Assembly (NCBI GenBank): GCA_038114465.1
Contig: JAYNQW010000006.1
Span: forward strand, 81,289 to 145,288
Source of the DNA: CALINB01 sp938045325
Lineage (GTDB): Bacteria > Pseudomonadota > Alphaproteobacteria > Rhodospirillales > CALINB01
DNA length: 64,000 nt
Direction of reading: 5' to 3'
Shown: positions 27,774 to 36,153 of the stretch, piece after piece
Layout of the letters: every line of letters starts with the position of its first letter
Position numbering within the stretch: position 1 is the first letter of the stretch
The notes under the pieces: model-generated
Databases searched by the model: none
The model's input: only the letters and a program-made list of their open reading frames with translations
What the model was told of the DNA's origin: nothing
Made by a program: the position numbers and the translations under genes

Positions 27774-29630
27774 ATGCCCGACTCAGCTCAGAAAGAACCA
27801 GAACGTTTAGATCTTGAAAAAGCCGTTGTGCGGTTTGCCGGCGACTCCGGTGATGGCATGCAGTTGACAGGAAGCCAGTTTACGCAATCGACGGCTTTAT
27901 CCGGTCATGATTTAGCAACCTTTCCCGATTTTCCGGCGGAAATTAGAGCGCCAGCCGGTACGACGTTCGGTGTTTCCGCATTTCAAATTCAATTCGGTAC
28001 GCAAGTTAAAACGTCGGGTGATGCGCCGGACATGTTGGTGGCGATGAATCCGGCAGCATTGAAAGTCCAGCTCAAGGATTTACGGCCTGGTGGTTTGCTG
28101 CTGATCGATGAAGGTTCATTCACGGACCGGAATTTACGCCGTGCCGGTTTCGAAGGTAATCCACTTGAGGATGACAGCCTCGAACGTTACCGGGTAATGA
28201 AAATCGATATTTCTAAGTTGACCTTTGAAGCGGTGAAGGAAACCGGTCTTTCGCAAAAAGAGGCGATGCGGTGCAAAAACCTTTGGACGCTCGGCCTTAT
28301 TTATTGGATGTACGGTCGTGACCGGCAGCCGACAATCGACTGGCTGAACCAAAAATTTGCCAAACGCCCGGAAATCGCCGAGGCCAATATGCTGGCGTTA
28401 AATGCCGGGCATGCGTTCGGTGAAACGGCGGAAGTTGCCGATGATTTCCCGGCCTATCGGGTTCGGCGCGCCGGGTTGCCGGCGGGCGAATACAGAACCG
28501 TGACCGGCGGTGAAGCGCTGGCCTACGGTTTGGTCGCCGGTTGCAATCTTGCCGAATTGGAAATGTTTTTAGGATCATATCCGATCACACCGGCGTCGCC
28601 AATTTTGCATTCGTTGGCAAATCTTAAACAATACGGCGTGAAAACCTTTCAAGCCGAAGACGAGATTGCCGCCGTCTGCGCCGCTATCGGCGCTTCTTAT
28701 GCGGGGGCCCTGGGTGTCACCTCAAGCTCCGGTCCTGGGGTGGCGCTGAAAGGCGAGGCCATTGGCCTTGCGATCAGCACCGAACTGCCGCTGATCGTGA
28801 TCAACTCGCAACGGGCCGGCCCCTCGACGGGCATGCCGACCAAGACGGAACAATCGGACTTGTATCAATCCGTATATGGCCGCAACGGCGATAGCCCGCT
28901 GATTGTTCTCTCGACGTGTTCTCCGTCGGATTGTTTTGAAGTTTCCATTGAAGCCGTCCGGTTGGCGACGAAATATATGGCGCCGGTTATTCTTATGACT
29001 GACGGTTATATCGCGAATGCCGCCGAGCCGTGGCTAATCCCGGATGTTGATAAGATCGATAAGATCCCGGTTTCATTCAGGACGGATCCCGAAAATTTCC
29101 ATCCATTTGTGCGTGATGAAAAAACATTGGCGCGGGCCTGGGCGATACCGGGCACGCCCGGACTGGAACACCGCGTCGGCGGCCTCGAAAAAGATTATGA
29201 CAGCGGCCATATTTCTTATGACGCGGATAATCATCAACGCATGACCGATGTGCGAAAGGCGAAAATCGACAACATCGCCAATGATATTCCTGAACAAGCC
29301 GTCTCCGACGGCAACGCCAGCGGTAAACTTGCCGTTGTCGGTTGGGGCTCGACCTTCGGCCCGATTTCCAGTGCGGTTTCTCAATTGCGGGCCGATGGTT
29401 TGGATGTCAGTCATATTCATATTCGACATATCTGGCCATTGCCGCGGAACTTAAAAAACTTGTTATCCGGATTTGAACGGATTTTGGTGCCGGAAATGAA
29501 CACGGGACAGTTGTTAACGGTTTTGCGCAGCGAATTTTTGATTGATGCCGAGGGCTTAAATAAGGTTACCGGCCAACCGTTTTTGGTTTCCGAGATTGAT
29601 GCCGCGGTCCGTGACCGCTTGGAGAAATAA
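27774..29630 (+). CDS. korA: 2-oxoglutarate:ferredoxin oxidoreductase, fused gamma-alpha subunit
   Basis: Part of a thiamine-pyrophosphate enzyme that oxidatively decarboxylates a 2-oxoacid with CoA, passing electrons to ferredoxin. The N-terminal gamma domain (about 1-190) begins VRFAGDSGDGMQLTGSQ; the alpha domain follows with GSYPITPASPILHSLA, QAEDEIAAVCAAIGASYAG and TGMPTKTEQSDL. At 618 residues this is the usual gamma-alpha fusion of the two-subunit Kor type. 2-oxoglutarate is the most likely substrate by architecture, though pyruvate or other oxoacids cannot be excluded by eye. The beta subunit starts 1 nt after its stop. Confidence 0.92.
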   Translation: MPDSAQKEPERLDLEKAVVRFAGDSGDGMQLTGSQFTQSTALSGHDLATFPDFPAEIRAPAGTTFGVSAFQIQFGTQVKTSGDAPDMLVAMNPAALKVQLKDLRPGGLLLIDEGSFTDRNLRRAGFEGNPLEDDSLERYRVMKIDISKLTFEAVKETGLSQKEAMRCKNLWTLGLIYWMYGRDRQPTIDWLNQKFAKRPEIAEANMLALNAGHAFGETAEVADDFPAYRVRRAGLPAGEYRTVTGGEALAYGLVAGCNLAELEMFLGSYPITPASPILHSLANLKQYGVKTFQAEDEIAAVCAAIGASYAGALGVTSSSGPGVALKGEAIGLAISTELPLIVINSQRAGPSTGMPTKTEQSDLYQSVYGRNGDSPLIVLSTCSPSDCFEVSIEAVRLATKYMAPVILMTDGYIANAAEPWLIPDVDKIDKIPVSFRTDPENFHPFVRDEKTLARAWAIPGTPGLEHRVGGLEKDYDSGHISYDADNHQRMTDVRKAKIDNIANDIPEQAVSDGNASGKLAVVGWGSTFGPISSAVSQLRADGLDVSHIHIRHIWPLPRNLKNLLSGFERILVPEMNTGQLLTVLRSEFLIDAEGLNKVTGQPFLVSEIDAAVRDRLEK

Positions 29631-29631
29631 A

Positions 29632-30654
29632 ATGAACGTCGTGACACCTGCCGAGCCGTTAAAAGCCAAAGATTTCGCTACTGACCAAGAGGTGCGTTGG
29701 TGCCCGGGCTGTGGCGATTACGCGATCTTGAAGGCCGTTCAGCGCACGTTGGCGGAAATCGGTGCATCCCGCGAGAACACGGTGTTTGTCTCCGGTATCG
29801 GTTGCGCCGCCCGCTTCCCCTATTACATCGAGACCTACGGTTTTCACACCATCCATGGCCGCGCCCCGGCGTTTGCATCGGGCATAAAGCTCACCAATCC
29901 CGACCTGGATGTTTGGATCGCCACCGGTGACGGCGATGCCTTATCGATCGGCGGCAATCATATGCTTCATGTGTTGCGCCGGAATATCGATGTGCAGATT
30001 TTGATGTTCAATAACGAAATTTACGGCCTGACTAAAGGTCAGTATTCCCCGACATCCCGCAAGGGAACGCGTTCGCCCTCGACGCCGCAAGGCTCATTGG
30101 AGGCGCCGGTGAAAGCCGCCGCCTTTGCGTTGGGTTCCGGTGCGCGGTTTGTGGCGCGCGGTATCGATACTCAGCAAAAGCAGCTCGTCGAAGTATTCAA
30201 GCGGGCGCATGATCACAAAGGCGCGTCTTTCGTCGAGATTTTCCAAAATTGCATCGTTTATAACGACGGTGTGTACAGCAACTTTACGGAAAAAACTGTT
30301 GCCGCCGATCATCAAATTCTGGTTGAGCACGGCAAGCCGCTTGTTTTCGGTAAGGATAACGACAAGGGGCTCCGGGTTAAGCCGGGGTCTTTTGAATTGG
30401 AAGTAGTGACGGTCGATTCTGACGCCGCTGATTCGGATATTTTGATTCACGACGAAACTAACCTCGGCTTGGCGATGATGCTGGCGCATATGGAGCCGCC
30501 GACGATGCCGGTTCCGATTGGCGTATTGTATTGCAATCCGGAAGCGAGTTACGAACAAAGTGTCGACGATCAAATCGAGCAGTTGAAAAAAGACAAGCCC
30601 GCCGGTAGCCTCAATGAGTTGTTGCGTGGCGGGTATACATGGACGGTCAGCTAA
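29632..30654 (+). CDS. korB: 2-oxoglutarate:ferredoxin oxidoreductase, beta subunit
   Basis: TPP-binding subunit of the same enzyme, 340 residues. The N-terminal WCPGCGDYAILKAV block supplies two cysteines for the [4Fe-4S] cluster, with a further cysteine in GIGCAARFPYY. The TPP/magnesium motif runs from GDGDALSIGGNH to NNEIYGLTKGQYSPTS. No separate ferredoxin domain is present, so the subunit relies on external ferredoxin. The start at 29632 follows GGAGAAATAA of the korA end. The next gene encodes a ferredoxin-NADP reductase-like flavoprotein, which could connect this enzyme to NADP(H). Confidence 0.93.
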   Translation: MNVVTPAEPLKAKDFATDQEVRWCPGCGDYAILKAVQRTLAEIGASRENTVFVSGIGCAARFPYYIETYGFHTIHGRAPAFASGIKLTNPDLDVWIATGDGDALSIGGNHMLHVLRRNIDVQILMFNNEIYGLTKGQYSPTSRKGTRSPSTPQGSLEAPVKAAAFALGSGARFVARGIDTQQKQLVEVFKRAHDHKGASFVEIFQNCIVYNDGVYSNFTEKTVAADHQILVEHGKPLVFGKDNDKGLRVKPGSFELEVVTVDSDAADSDILIHDETNLGLAMMLAHMEPPTMPVPIGVLYCNPEASYEQSVDDQIEQLKKDKPAGSLNELLRGGYTWTVS

Positions 30655-30735
30655 GAAGCCGTCAGACATAAAAAGACGCGCGAAATAAAATGGGAGGCGT
30701 TTACCGGGATACCGGTCGCCAATAAAAATTAAGAC

Positions 30736-32046
30736 ATGACCATCTCGGTAGCGATTATTGGTTCGGGTCCGGCTGGCTGTTATACGGCGGACGCGCTTTT
30801 AAAGTCCGACGTCGACGTTCAGATTGACGTGATTGACCGTTTGCCGACACCCTTCGGCCTTATTCGTGCCGGGGTCGCGCCGGATCATCAAACAACCAAA
30901 AAAATTCAAAAAAAATTCGGGACGACACTTGCCGATCCTTCCGTGCGGTATTTCGGCAATGTCGATGTCGGCCGCGATATCAGTTTGGCCGAATTGCGCG
31001 ATATGTATGATGCCGTCGTGCTGGCGGTCGGCGCGCCCTATGATCACAAGCTCGGTATCTCGGGTGAGGATAAAACAGGTGTTTACGGCTCCGCGTCCTT
31101 TGTCGGCTGGTATAATGCGCATCCGGATTTGCGCGATCTGAATCCTGCCCTTGATACCAAGGCCGTCGCCGTGATCGGTGTCGGCAATGTCGCCATTGAT
31201 GTAGCCCGGGTCCTGGTGAAGGACGAGGCGGAAATGGCCGATTCCGATCTGCCGGCCTATGCAGCAAAAGCCATTCAAAATTCACCGATCACAGACGTTT
31301 ATATTATCGGTCGGCGCGGTCCTATTGAAGCGAAGTTTACAAATGTTGAATTGCGCGAGATGGGTAAGCTCGAACATTGCGTTTCATTAGTGGATGCCGA
31401 TCAACTGCCAGATGATGTTGGTGACGTCGACTTATCCGACCGCGATAAACGGCTGAAAGAACGTAACCTCAATACATTAAAAGAATTTGCCAACAGCAAG
31501 CCCAATGACAAGCCTAAGCGGGTTCATTTTGTTTTTTATGCTTCTCCCGTCGAAATTCTCGGTGGCGATAAAGTCGAAGGCCTGAAATTAGAGCGCACGA
31601 AAATCGAAGAAGGCCGGGCTGTCGGCACCGGTGAGTTTTTCGAGATCGACTGTGGCCTCGTCATTCCCGCCATTGGGTATCGGGCAACACCTGTTGAGGG
31701 TGCGCCGTTTGATGAGCGCCGCTGTGTCGTGCCGAACGACGACGGCCGTGTTGATGACCGGCTGTATGCCGTTGGTTGGATTAAACGTGGGCCAACCGGT
31801 GTGATCGCCACCAACCGGCCTGACGGCGAAATTGCGGCGAAACATATTCTCGAAGATGTTCAATCGGGTGAAAAACCGGGCCGTTCGGCACTTAAAAAAC
31901 TTTTGGCCAAGAAAAGCATTCAAGTTGTCGACATTGCAGGTTGGCAGAAAATCGAAAAAATCGAAAACGAATCCGCAAAACCGCAGGCACCACGGCTGAA
32001 ATTCGAGACCGTCGATGATATGCTGGCCGCCGTAAACGGCAGCTAA
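30736..32046 (+). CDS. Ferredoxin-NADP reductase, FprA/adrenodoxin-reductase type
   Basis: Flavoprotein of 436 residues that transfers electrons between ferredoxin and NADP(H). The FAD-binding GxGxxG is GSGPAGCYTADAL near residue 10, the NADP-binding motif is GVGNVAIDVARVL, and the GRRGPIEAKFTNVELREM block is characteristic of the FprA/adrenodoxin reductase group. The C-terminal GWIKRGPTGVIATNRPD segment is also conserved. It follows korB by 81 nt on the same strand and precedes a rhodanese gene by 15 nt. Coupling to KorAB via a shared ferredoxin is inference; no ferredoxin gene is in the window. Confidence 0.93.
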   Translation: MTISVAIIGSGPAGCYTADALLKSDVDVQIDVIDRLPTPFGLIRAGVAPDHQTTKKIQKKFGTTLADPSVRYFGNVDVGRDISLAELRDMYDAVVLAVGAPYDHKLGISGEDKTGVYGSASFVGWYNAHPDLRDLNPALDTKAVAVIGVGNVAIDVARVLVKDEAEMADSDLPAYAAKAIQNSPITDVYIIGRRGPIEAKFTNVELREMGKLEHCVSLVDADQLPDDVGDVDLSDRDKRLKERNLNTLKEFANSKPNDKPKRVHFVFYASPVEILGGDKVEGLKLERTKIEEGRAVGTGEFFEIDCGLVIPAIGYRATPVEGAPFDERRCVVPNDDGRVDDRLYAVGWIKRGPTGVIATNRPDGEIAAKHILEDVQSGEKPGRSALKKLLAKKSIQVVDIAGWQKIEKIENESAKPQAPRLKFETVDDMLAAVNGS

Positions 32047-32061
32047 ATTCGGGAGGGCCTC

Positions 32062-32487
32062 ATGGCCGAGCAGGACTACGCAGGCGACATTTTACCGAAA
32101 GAAGCCTGGCAGATGCTGTCCGAGGACTTGGATACGGTCCTCGTCGATGTGCGCACGCCGGAAGAGTGGCAATTCGTCGGTGTGCCCGATCTTCATAGCA
32201 TCGATAAGGACGCCATTCTCGTTGCCTGGAGGCAATTCGGCGCCGAAGGACCCGATCCCGAGTTTGAAAGTAAGGTTCGTGCGCACGGAATTCCCGAGGA
32301 CAAGCTGGTTTTGTTTTTGTGCCGCTCGGGGCAACGCTCCAAAGCTGCTGCCGTCGCCATGACGGCCGCGGGTTTTAAAAAGTGTTACAACGTGGCAACC
32401 GGTTTCGAAGGCGATCTCGATGACAGCCATCATCGCAATGCCAAAAACGGCTGGCGGGTCGACGGCTTGCCCTGGAAACAAACGTAA
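32062..32487 (+). CDS. Rhodanese-like sulfurtransferase
   Basis: Single-domain rhodanese of 141 residues. The start of the domain is VLVDVRTPEEWQFVGVPDL, and the active-site loop CRSGQRS keeps the catalytic cysteine, so a persulfide-carrying activity is plausible. GGGAGGG provides a strong ribosome-binding site, and the gene is 15 nt downstream of the flavoprotein reductase gene. It could serve iron-sulfur cluster or sulfur metabolism; metZ lies immediately beyond it on the other strand. Physiological acceptor unknown. Confidence 0.9.
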   Translation: MAEQDYAGDILPKEAWQMLSEDLDTVLVDVRTPEEWQFVGVPDLHSIDKDAILVAWRQFGAEGPDPEFESKVRAHGIPEDKLVLFLCRSGQRSKAAAVAMTAAGFKKCYNVATGFEGDLDDSHHRNAKNGWRVDGLPWKQT

Positions 32488-32504
32488 AAAATTATTCGCT
32501 TTGG

Positions 32505-33707
32505 TTACGCGGATGCCTTGAGGGCCTGGTCCAGATCGTCTTTGATGTCTTCAGGATCTTCAAGGCCGACCGATATCCGAACTAAATTGTCCGTGACCCC
32601 CATTTCCGCCCGCACGTCAGGGCCCAGCCGTTGGTGCGTTGTCGTTGCCGGGTGCGTAATCAGGCTTTTGGCGTCACCGAGATTATTGGAGATATCGACA
32701 AGTTTGAGCGCGTTTAAAAATTTAAAGGCACGGTCCTGCCCACCTTTAACTTCAAACGCGACAACGGTGCCGCTGTCTTTCATTTGCGTTTTAGCGAGAT
32801 CGTATTGTGGATGGCTTTTCAGGCCCGGATAGATCGTCCGGGTCACATCCGTGTGGTCTTCAAGGTGCGTCGCCACTGCCAATGCATTTGTGCAATGCTG
32901 GCGGATGCGCAAATCCAGTGTTTCCAAACCCTTCAACATGACCCAAGCGTTGAACGGGCTCAGGGACGGGCCTGTATTGCGGACAAACGGAATAAATTTT
33001 TCATTGAAATATTCGGTGTCGTTTGTGAGTAACGCACCACCCATGACGCGGCCTTGCCCGTCGATATGCTTGGTCGCGGAATAGACGACGATATCCGCGC
33101 CCAGCTCGATCGGTTTTTGTAATATGGGGCTCGCAAAAACATTATCGATCACCAGTTTCGCGCCGGCCTTGTGCGCGAGTTTGGCAACGGCCGTGATATC
33201 GATGATTTCAAGCGTCGGGTTGGAAGGGGATTCGAGAAAAACCGCGTTCGCCGGTTTTGAAAGCGCTTTTTCCCATTGATTGAGATCGGTTCCGTCGACG
33301 AGTTCCGCTTCGATGCCGTAACGCGGTAAAATGGTGGAAACGACAAAGTGGCACGAGCCGAAAAGTGCGCGCGAAGCGACGATCCGGTCACCCGCGTTGA
33401 GGTAGGACGCGAAAGCCGCGAACACCGCCGCCATGCCGCTTGCGGTGGCGAAGCAATATTGCGTTCCTTCTAAAAGCGATAGGCGCTTTTCAAACATGGC
33501 AACCGTGGGGTTGCCGTAGCGCGAATACATGAAAACGTCTTCTTCGCCCTTAAAGGCCCGCTGCGCCTGTTCGGCCGACTCGTAAGCGTAGCCGGACGTT
33601 AAAAACAGGCCCTCGCTGGTTTCCTGAAATTCGGAGCGGTGGGTGCCGCCGCGCACCAATTGAGTCGCTGTGCGCCACTGCTTTGCATCGTTTTGATCGT
33701 CAGTCAT
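32505..33707 (-). CDS. metZ: O-succinylhomoserine sulfhydrylase
   Basis: PLP enzyme of the Cys/Met-metabolism family that makes homocysteine from O-succinylhomoserine and sulfide. The PLP lysine lies in YSATKHIDGQGRVMGGAL, and the phosphate-binding segment ASGMAAVFAAF is upstream. Length 400 is right for MetZ. The close relatives cystathionine gamma-synthase and O-acetylhomoserine sulfhydrylase share the fold, but the upstream SAM-II riboswitch and the overall sequence favour MetZ. GGAGGAAAG provides a strong ribosome-binding site ahead of the ATG at 33707. Expression should be repressed when SAM is plentiful. Confidence 0.93.
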   Translation of the reverse strand: MTDDQNDAKQWRTATQLVRGGTHRSEFQETSEGLFLTSGYAYESAEQAQRAFKGEEDVFMYSRYGNPTVAMFEKRLSLLEGTQYCFATASGMAAVFAAFASYLNAGDRIVASRALFGSCHFVVSTILPRYGIEAELVDGTDLNQWEKALSKPANAVFLESPSNPTLEIIDITAVAKLAHKAGAKLVIDNVFASPILQKPIELGADIVVYSATKHIDGQGRVMGGALLTNDTEYFNEKFIPFVRNTGPSLSPFNAWVMLKGLETLDLRIRQHCTNALAVATHLEDHTDVTRTIYPGLKSHPQYDLAKTQMKDSGTVVAFEVKGGQDRAFKFLNALKLVDISNNLGDAKSLITHPATTTHQRLGPDVRAEMGVTDNLVRISVGLEDPEDIKDDLDQALKASA

Positions 33708-33737
33708 TTTCTTTCCTCCATTCGGAGGCCCGGTAAC

Positions 33738-33763
33738 AAAAAAACCCGACCGCTCGGGCCGGG
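33738..33763 (-). terminator. Intrinsic terminator in the metZ leader
   Basis: On the minus strand the hairpin CCCGGCC...GGTCGGG (33745-33763; seven pairs including one G-T, 5-nt loop) is followed by seven T residues (33738-33744). It lies between the SAM-II aptamer and the metZ ribosome-binding site, so it is placed to act as part of the expression platform. Confidence 0.8.
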
Positions 33764-33784
33764 ACAGCTTTTATGTCACACAGA

Positions 33785-33838
33785 CCTTTTAGCGTTTTTT
33801 TTCGTGGCCGCAAGCTGGTCAGCAAATCGCCACGTGGC
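33785..33838 (-). promoter_or_regulatory. SAM-II riboswitch ahead of metZ
   Basis: Read on the minus strand, P1 is CGTGGC (33829-33834) paired with GCCACG (33803-33808). The 5' strand of P1 is followed directly by GATTTG (33823-33828), the loop holds GCTTGC (33810-33815), and after an A-rich linker comes CGCTAAAAGG (33785-33794). That arrangement (P1, GAUUUG, GCUUGC, A-rich linker, CGCUAAA) is the SAM-II consensus, a compact pseudoknot common in alphaproteobacterial met genes. It sits about 80 bases ahead of metZ. Recognition is by eye; a covariance-model search would settle it. Confidence 0.9.
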
Positions 33839-33842
33839 GGGA

Positions 33843-33870
33843 ACCATACGCGATCCCTGTGCGAGGTCAA
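33843..33870 (-). promoter_or_regulatory. Promoter of the metZ riboswitch transcript
   Basis: On the minus strand TTGACC (33865-33870) and TATGGT (33843-33848) are separated by 16 bases. The predicted start of transcription falls just before the first paired base of the SAM-II aptamer, which supports both calls. Confidence 0.65.
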
Positions 33871-33926
33871 GATAATTTCTGAAATCAGCTCGATAATTGA
33901 ATTGCCTGTTTTATGGTTAATGCCCA

Positions 33927-33932
33927 TATACT
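33927..33932 (+). promoter_or_regulatory. Possible -10 element for tldD
   Basis: TATACT (33927-33932) lies about 40 bases before the tldD start. A matching -35 is not clear (TTGCCT is 19 bases away), so this is weak. Confidence 0.3.
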
Positions 33933-33973
33933 ATGAAACAGAAGGCCAATTAAGCCCTTTAAGGAGTGTTCGT

Positions 33974-35407
33974 ATGACCGATCTCGCCAAGACCGATGAG
34001 TTGTTTTTCGATCAAGCCGGCCTTGACCGTGAACGGACGCAGTCGTTGGTTGATGACGCGGTGGGTAAGGCCGATGATGGCGAGCTGTTCCTCGAATATA
34101 ATCAATCCGAAGCCCTTGTTTTCGATGATGGGCAATTGAAGAGCGCCAGCTTCGATACCACGCAAGGGTTCGGCTTGCGCACGGTGCTGGGCGAAACCAC
34201 GGGCTATGCGCATGCGTCCGAATTGTCGGACGCGGCCTTAAAACGTTCCGTCGAGACGGTCAAATCCGTGCAGGAAGGCCGCGGTGGTGTATTGGATGCA
34301 TCACCCTCGGGCACCAACCGTCAGCTCTATCGGGACGACAATCCGTTGCAAGGGGTCGCGTTCGAGCAAAAAATTAAATTGCTCGCGGATATCGATGCCT
34401 ATGCCCGCAAAAAAGATCCGCGCGTTAGTCAGGTTTCGGCGTCGATCAGCGGCGATTGGCAGGCCGTGCAGATTATCCGCCCGGATGGTGTGCGCGTCGC
34501 CGATGTCCGCCCCTTGGTGCGCATGAATGTTAATGTGGTCGCCAGCGACGCCGATCGCATGGAAGCGGGCAGTTACGGCACCGGCGGGCGAGTGAGCTTC
34601 GATCAATTCCTCGAAGAGGACACCTGGCAGGGCGCAGTCGATGAAGCGTTGCGCCAGGCGGTGGTGATGTTGGACTCGCGTCCCGCACCGGCGGGTGAAA
34701 AAACCGTCGTCCTTGGCGCGGGCTGGCCGGGCATCCTCTTGCACGAAGCCATCGGTCACGGCCTCGAGGGCGATTTCAACCGCAAGAAAACGTCCGCCTT
34801 TTCAGGACTTCTTGGCGAGCGGGTCGCGTCCCCCGGCGTCACGGTCGTCGATGACGGCACCATCCAAGACCGGCGCGGATCGCTCACCATTGATGACGAG
34901 GGCACGCCGACGGAAAACACCGTGTTGATCGAAGACGGAATCCTCAAAGGTTATATGCAGGACCGGCAAAACGCGCGCCTCATGGGCATGAAGCCGACCG
35001 GCAACGGCCGCCGGCAAAGTTTTGCTCATGTGCCAATGCCGCGCATGACCAATACCTACATGCTGGCGGGCCAGGACTCCCCCGAAGACATCATCAAGTC
35101 CGTGCAAAACGGCCTCTATGCGGTTCAGTTCGGCGGCGGCCAGGTCGATATCACGTCGGGCAAATTCGTCTTTACCTGCACCGAGGCGTATCTCATCGAA
35201 GATGGTAAGGTGACCGCGCCGGTCAAAGGGGCGTCGCTGATCGGCAACGGGCCGGATATCCTAACCCGCGTTTCCGCGGTCGGCTCGGACATGGAACTCG
35301 ATCCTGGTATCGGTACTTGCGGCAAGGAGGGCCAGGGCGTACCGGTCGGGGTCGGTCAGCCGACGCTCAAAGTGGACGCCATGACCGTCGGCGGTACGGG
35401 GGCTTAA
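33974..35407 (+). CDS. tldD: TldD metalloprotease catalytic subunit
   Basis: Catalytic subunit of the TldD/TldE protease, 477 residues from the ATG at 33974 (ribosome-binding site AAGGAG at 33961-33966). The metal-binding HExxxH is HEAIGH, followed by GLEGDFNRKKTSAFSG. The glycine-rich C-terminal block with GGGQVDITSGKFVF and SLIGNGPDILTRV is typical. The frame is open upstream to 33773, but that part overlaps the metZ riboswitch on the other strand and is not coding. The partner gene pmbA is at 26000-27343 on the other strand. Family members process microcin-type peptides and degrade antitoxins; the local substrate is unknown. Confidence 0.95.
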   Translation: MTDLAKTDELFFDQAGLDRERTQSLVDDAVGKADDGELFLEYNQSEALVFDDGQLKSASFDTTQGFGLRTVLGETTGYAHASELSDAALKRSVETVKSVQEGRGGVLDASPSGTNRQLYRDDNPLQGVAFEQKIKLLADIDAYARKKDPRVSQVSASISGDWQAVQIIRPDGVRVADVRPLVRMNVNVVASDADRMEAGSYGTGGRVSFDQFLEEDTWQGAVDEALRQAVVMLDSRPAPAGEKTVVLGAGWPGILLHEAIGHGLEGDFNRKKTSAFSGLLGERVASPGVTVVDDGTIQDRRGSLTIDDEGTPTENTVLIEDGILKGYMQDRQNARLMGMKPTGNGRRQSFAHVPMPRMTNTYMLAGQDSPEDIIKSVQNGLYAVQFGGGQVDITSGKFVFTCTEAYLIEDGKVTAPVKGASLIGNGPDILTRVSAVGSDMELDPGIGTCGKEGQGVPVGVGQPTLKVDAMTVGGTGA

Positions 35408-35430
35408 CGCGCCTTGTGAACTGTCTTTAT

Positions 35431-36105
35431 TTAACCGTTAATCGCGTGTTCGACGTATTGCCCATCGGGGCCGATCTGGTCACTCGAATACAAAATAAAA
35501 TACGGAATTTCCGGGTGGTTTTTGCGCGTGCTCGCAAACAATTCGTTCCACCATTCCATCGGATAGAGCGTGCAGTGGGCGTTGTCGCCGTTCGGTAAAT
35601 GTCGGTCGGCGGGCCGACCGTTCACGTTTGCAAACACGAACTTACCCGCGACAGCAAACATTTCATCGAGAATCCATGGGAGGTCTTCTTCCGGGCAATG
35701 TTCCATGACATCGGTCGAGATGACGCCGTCGAATTTCTGCTCCGCCGGGAACGTGCTGTAGGGCTTGTAGGCCGGATCGTAACAGGTGATCGACTCGACT
35801 TCGAAAAATTCGGCGAGGTTTTTGTACACCCGGCCGCTCGGATGTTTGAGATCGGTTTCCTGATAGGGAAGTCCTTTGCCGGCACCGTAATCGAGCAATG
35901 ACTTCGCCTTGAATTGCACGGTCAGCATTTGAATGTTGCCGATTTGCGAGCGCAGGGAGCGGCCGTTGAAGATTTGTTCGGGCGCGTGACCCATCTCGGG
36001 GTCCCCTTCGTGATGTAGCGATTGGTAAAGTGCCAGCAATTCACGGTAACGGGGGCTGGGGTTGTCGCGGGAAAAGCCGTTGCTGAGATCCGGAGTGGTG
36101 TTCAT
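35431..36105 (-). CDS. Class I SAM-dependent methyltransferase-like protein
   Basis: Protein of 224 residues. SLLDYGAGKGLPYQ is a motif I SAM-binding loop, with ESITCYDPAYKPYS as the likely motif II strand and FDGVISTDVMEHCPEEDLPWILDEMF as motif IV, a pattern seen in small-molecule methyltransferases. No substrate can be assigned. It converges with tldD (23 nt apart) and lies 48 nt downstream of the ABC-2 permease gene on the same strand. Confidence 0.78.
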   Translation of the reverse strand: MNTTPDLSNGFSRDNPSPRYRELLALYQSLHHEGDPEMGHAPEQIFNGRSLRSQIGNIQMLTVQFKAKSLLDYGAGKGLPYQETDLKHPSGRVYKNLAEFFEVESITCYDPAYKPYSTFPAEQKFDGVISTDVMEHCPEEDLPWILDEMFAVAGKFVFANVNGRPADRHLPNGDNAHCTLYPMEWWNELFASTRKNHPEIPYFILYSSDQIGPDGQYVEHAING

Positions 36106-36153
36106 GCCTAGATCATAACACGCAAAACGCCAACAAATACGGATATTTCTTTA

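Noticed and set aside
30094..30669. 191-codon minus-strand frame opposite korB
   Set aside because: Shadow of korB, whose TPP motif fixes the coding strand.
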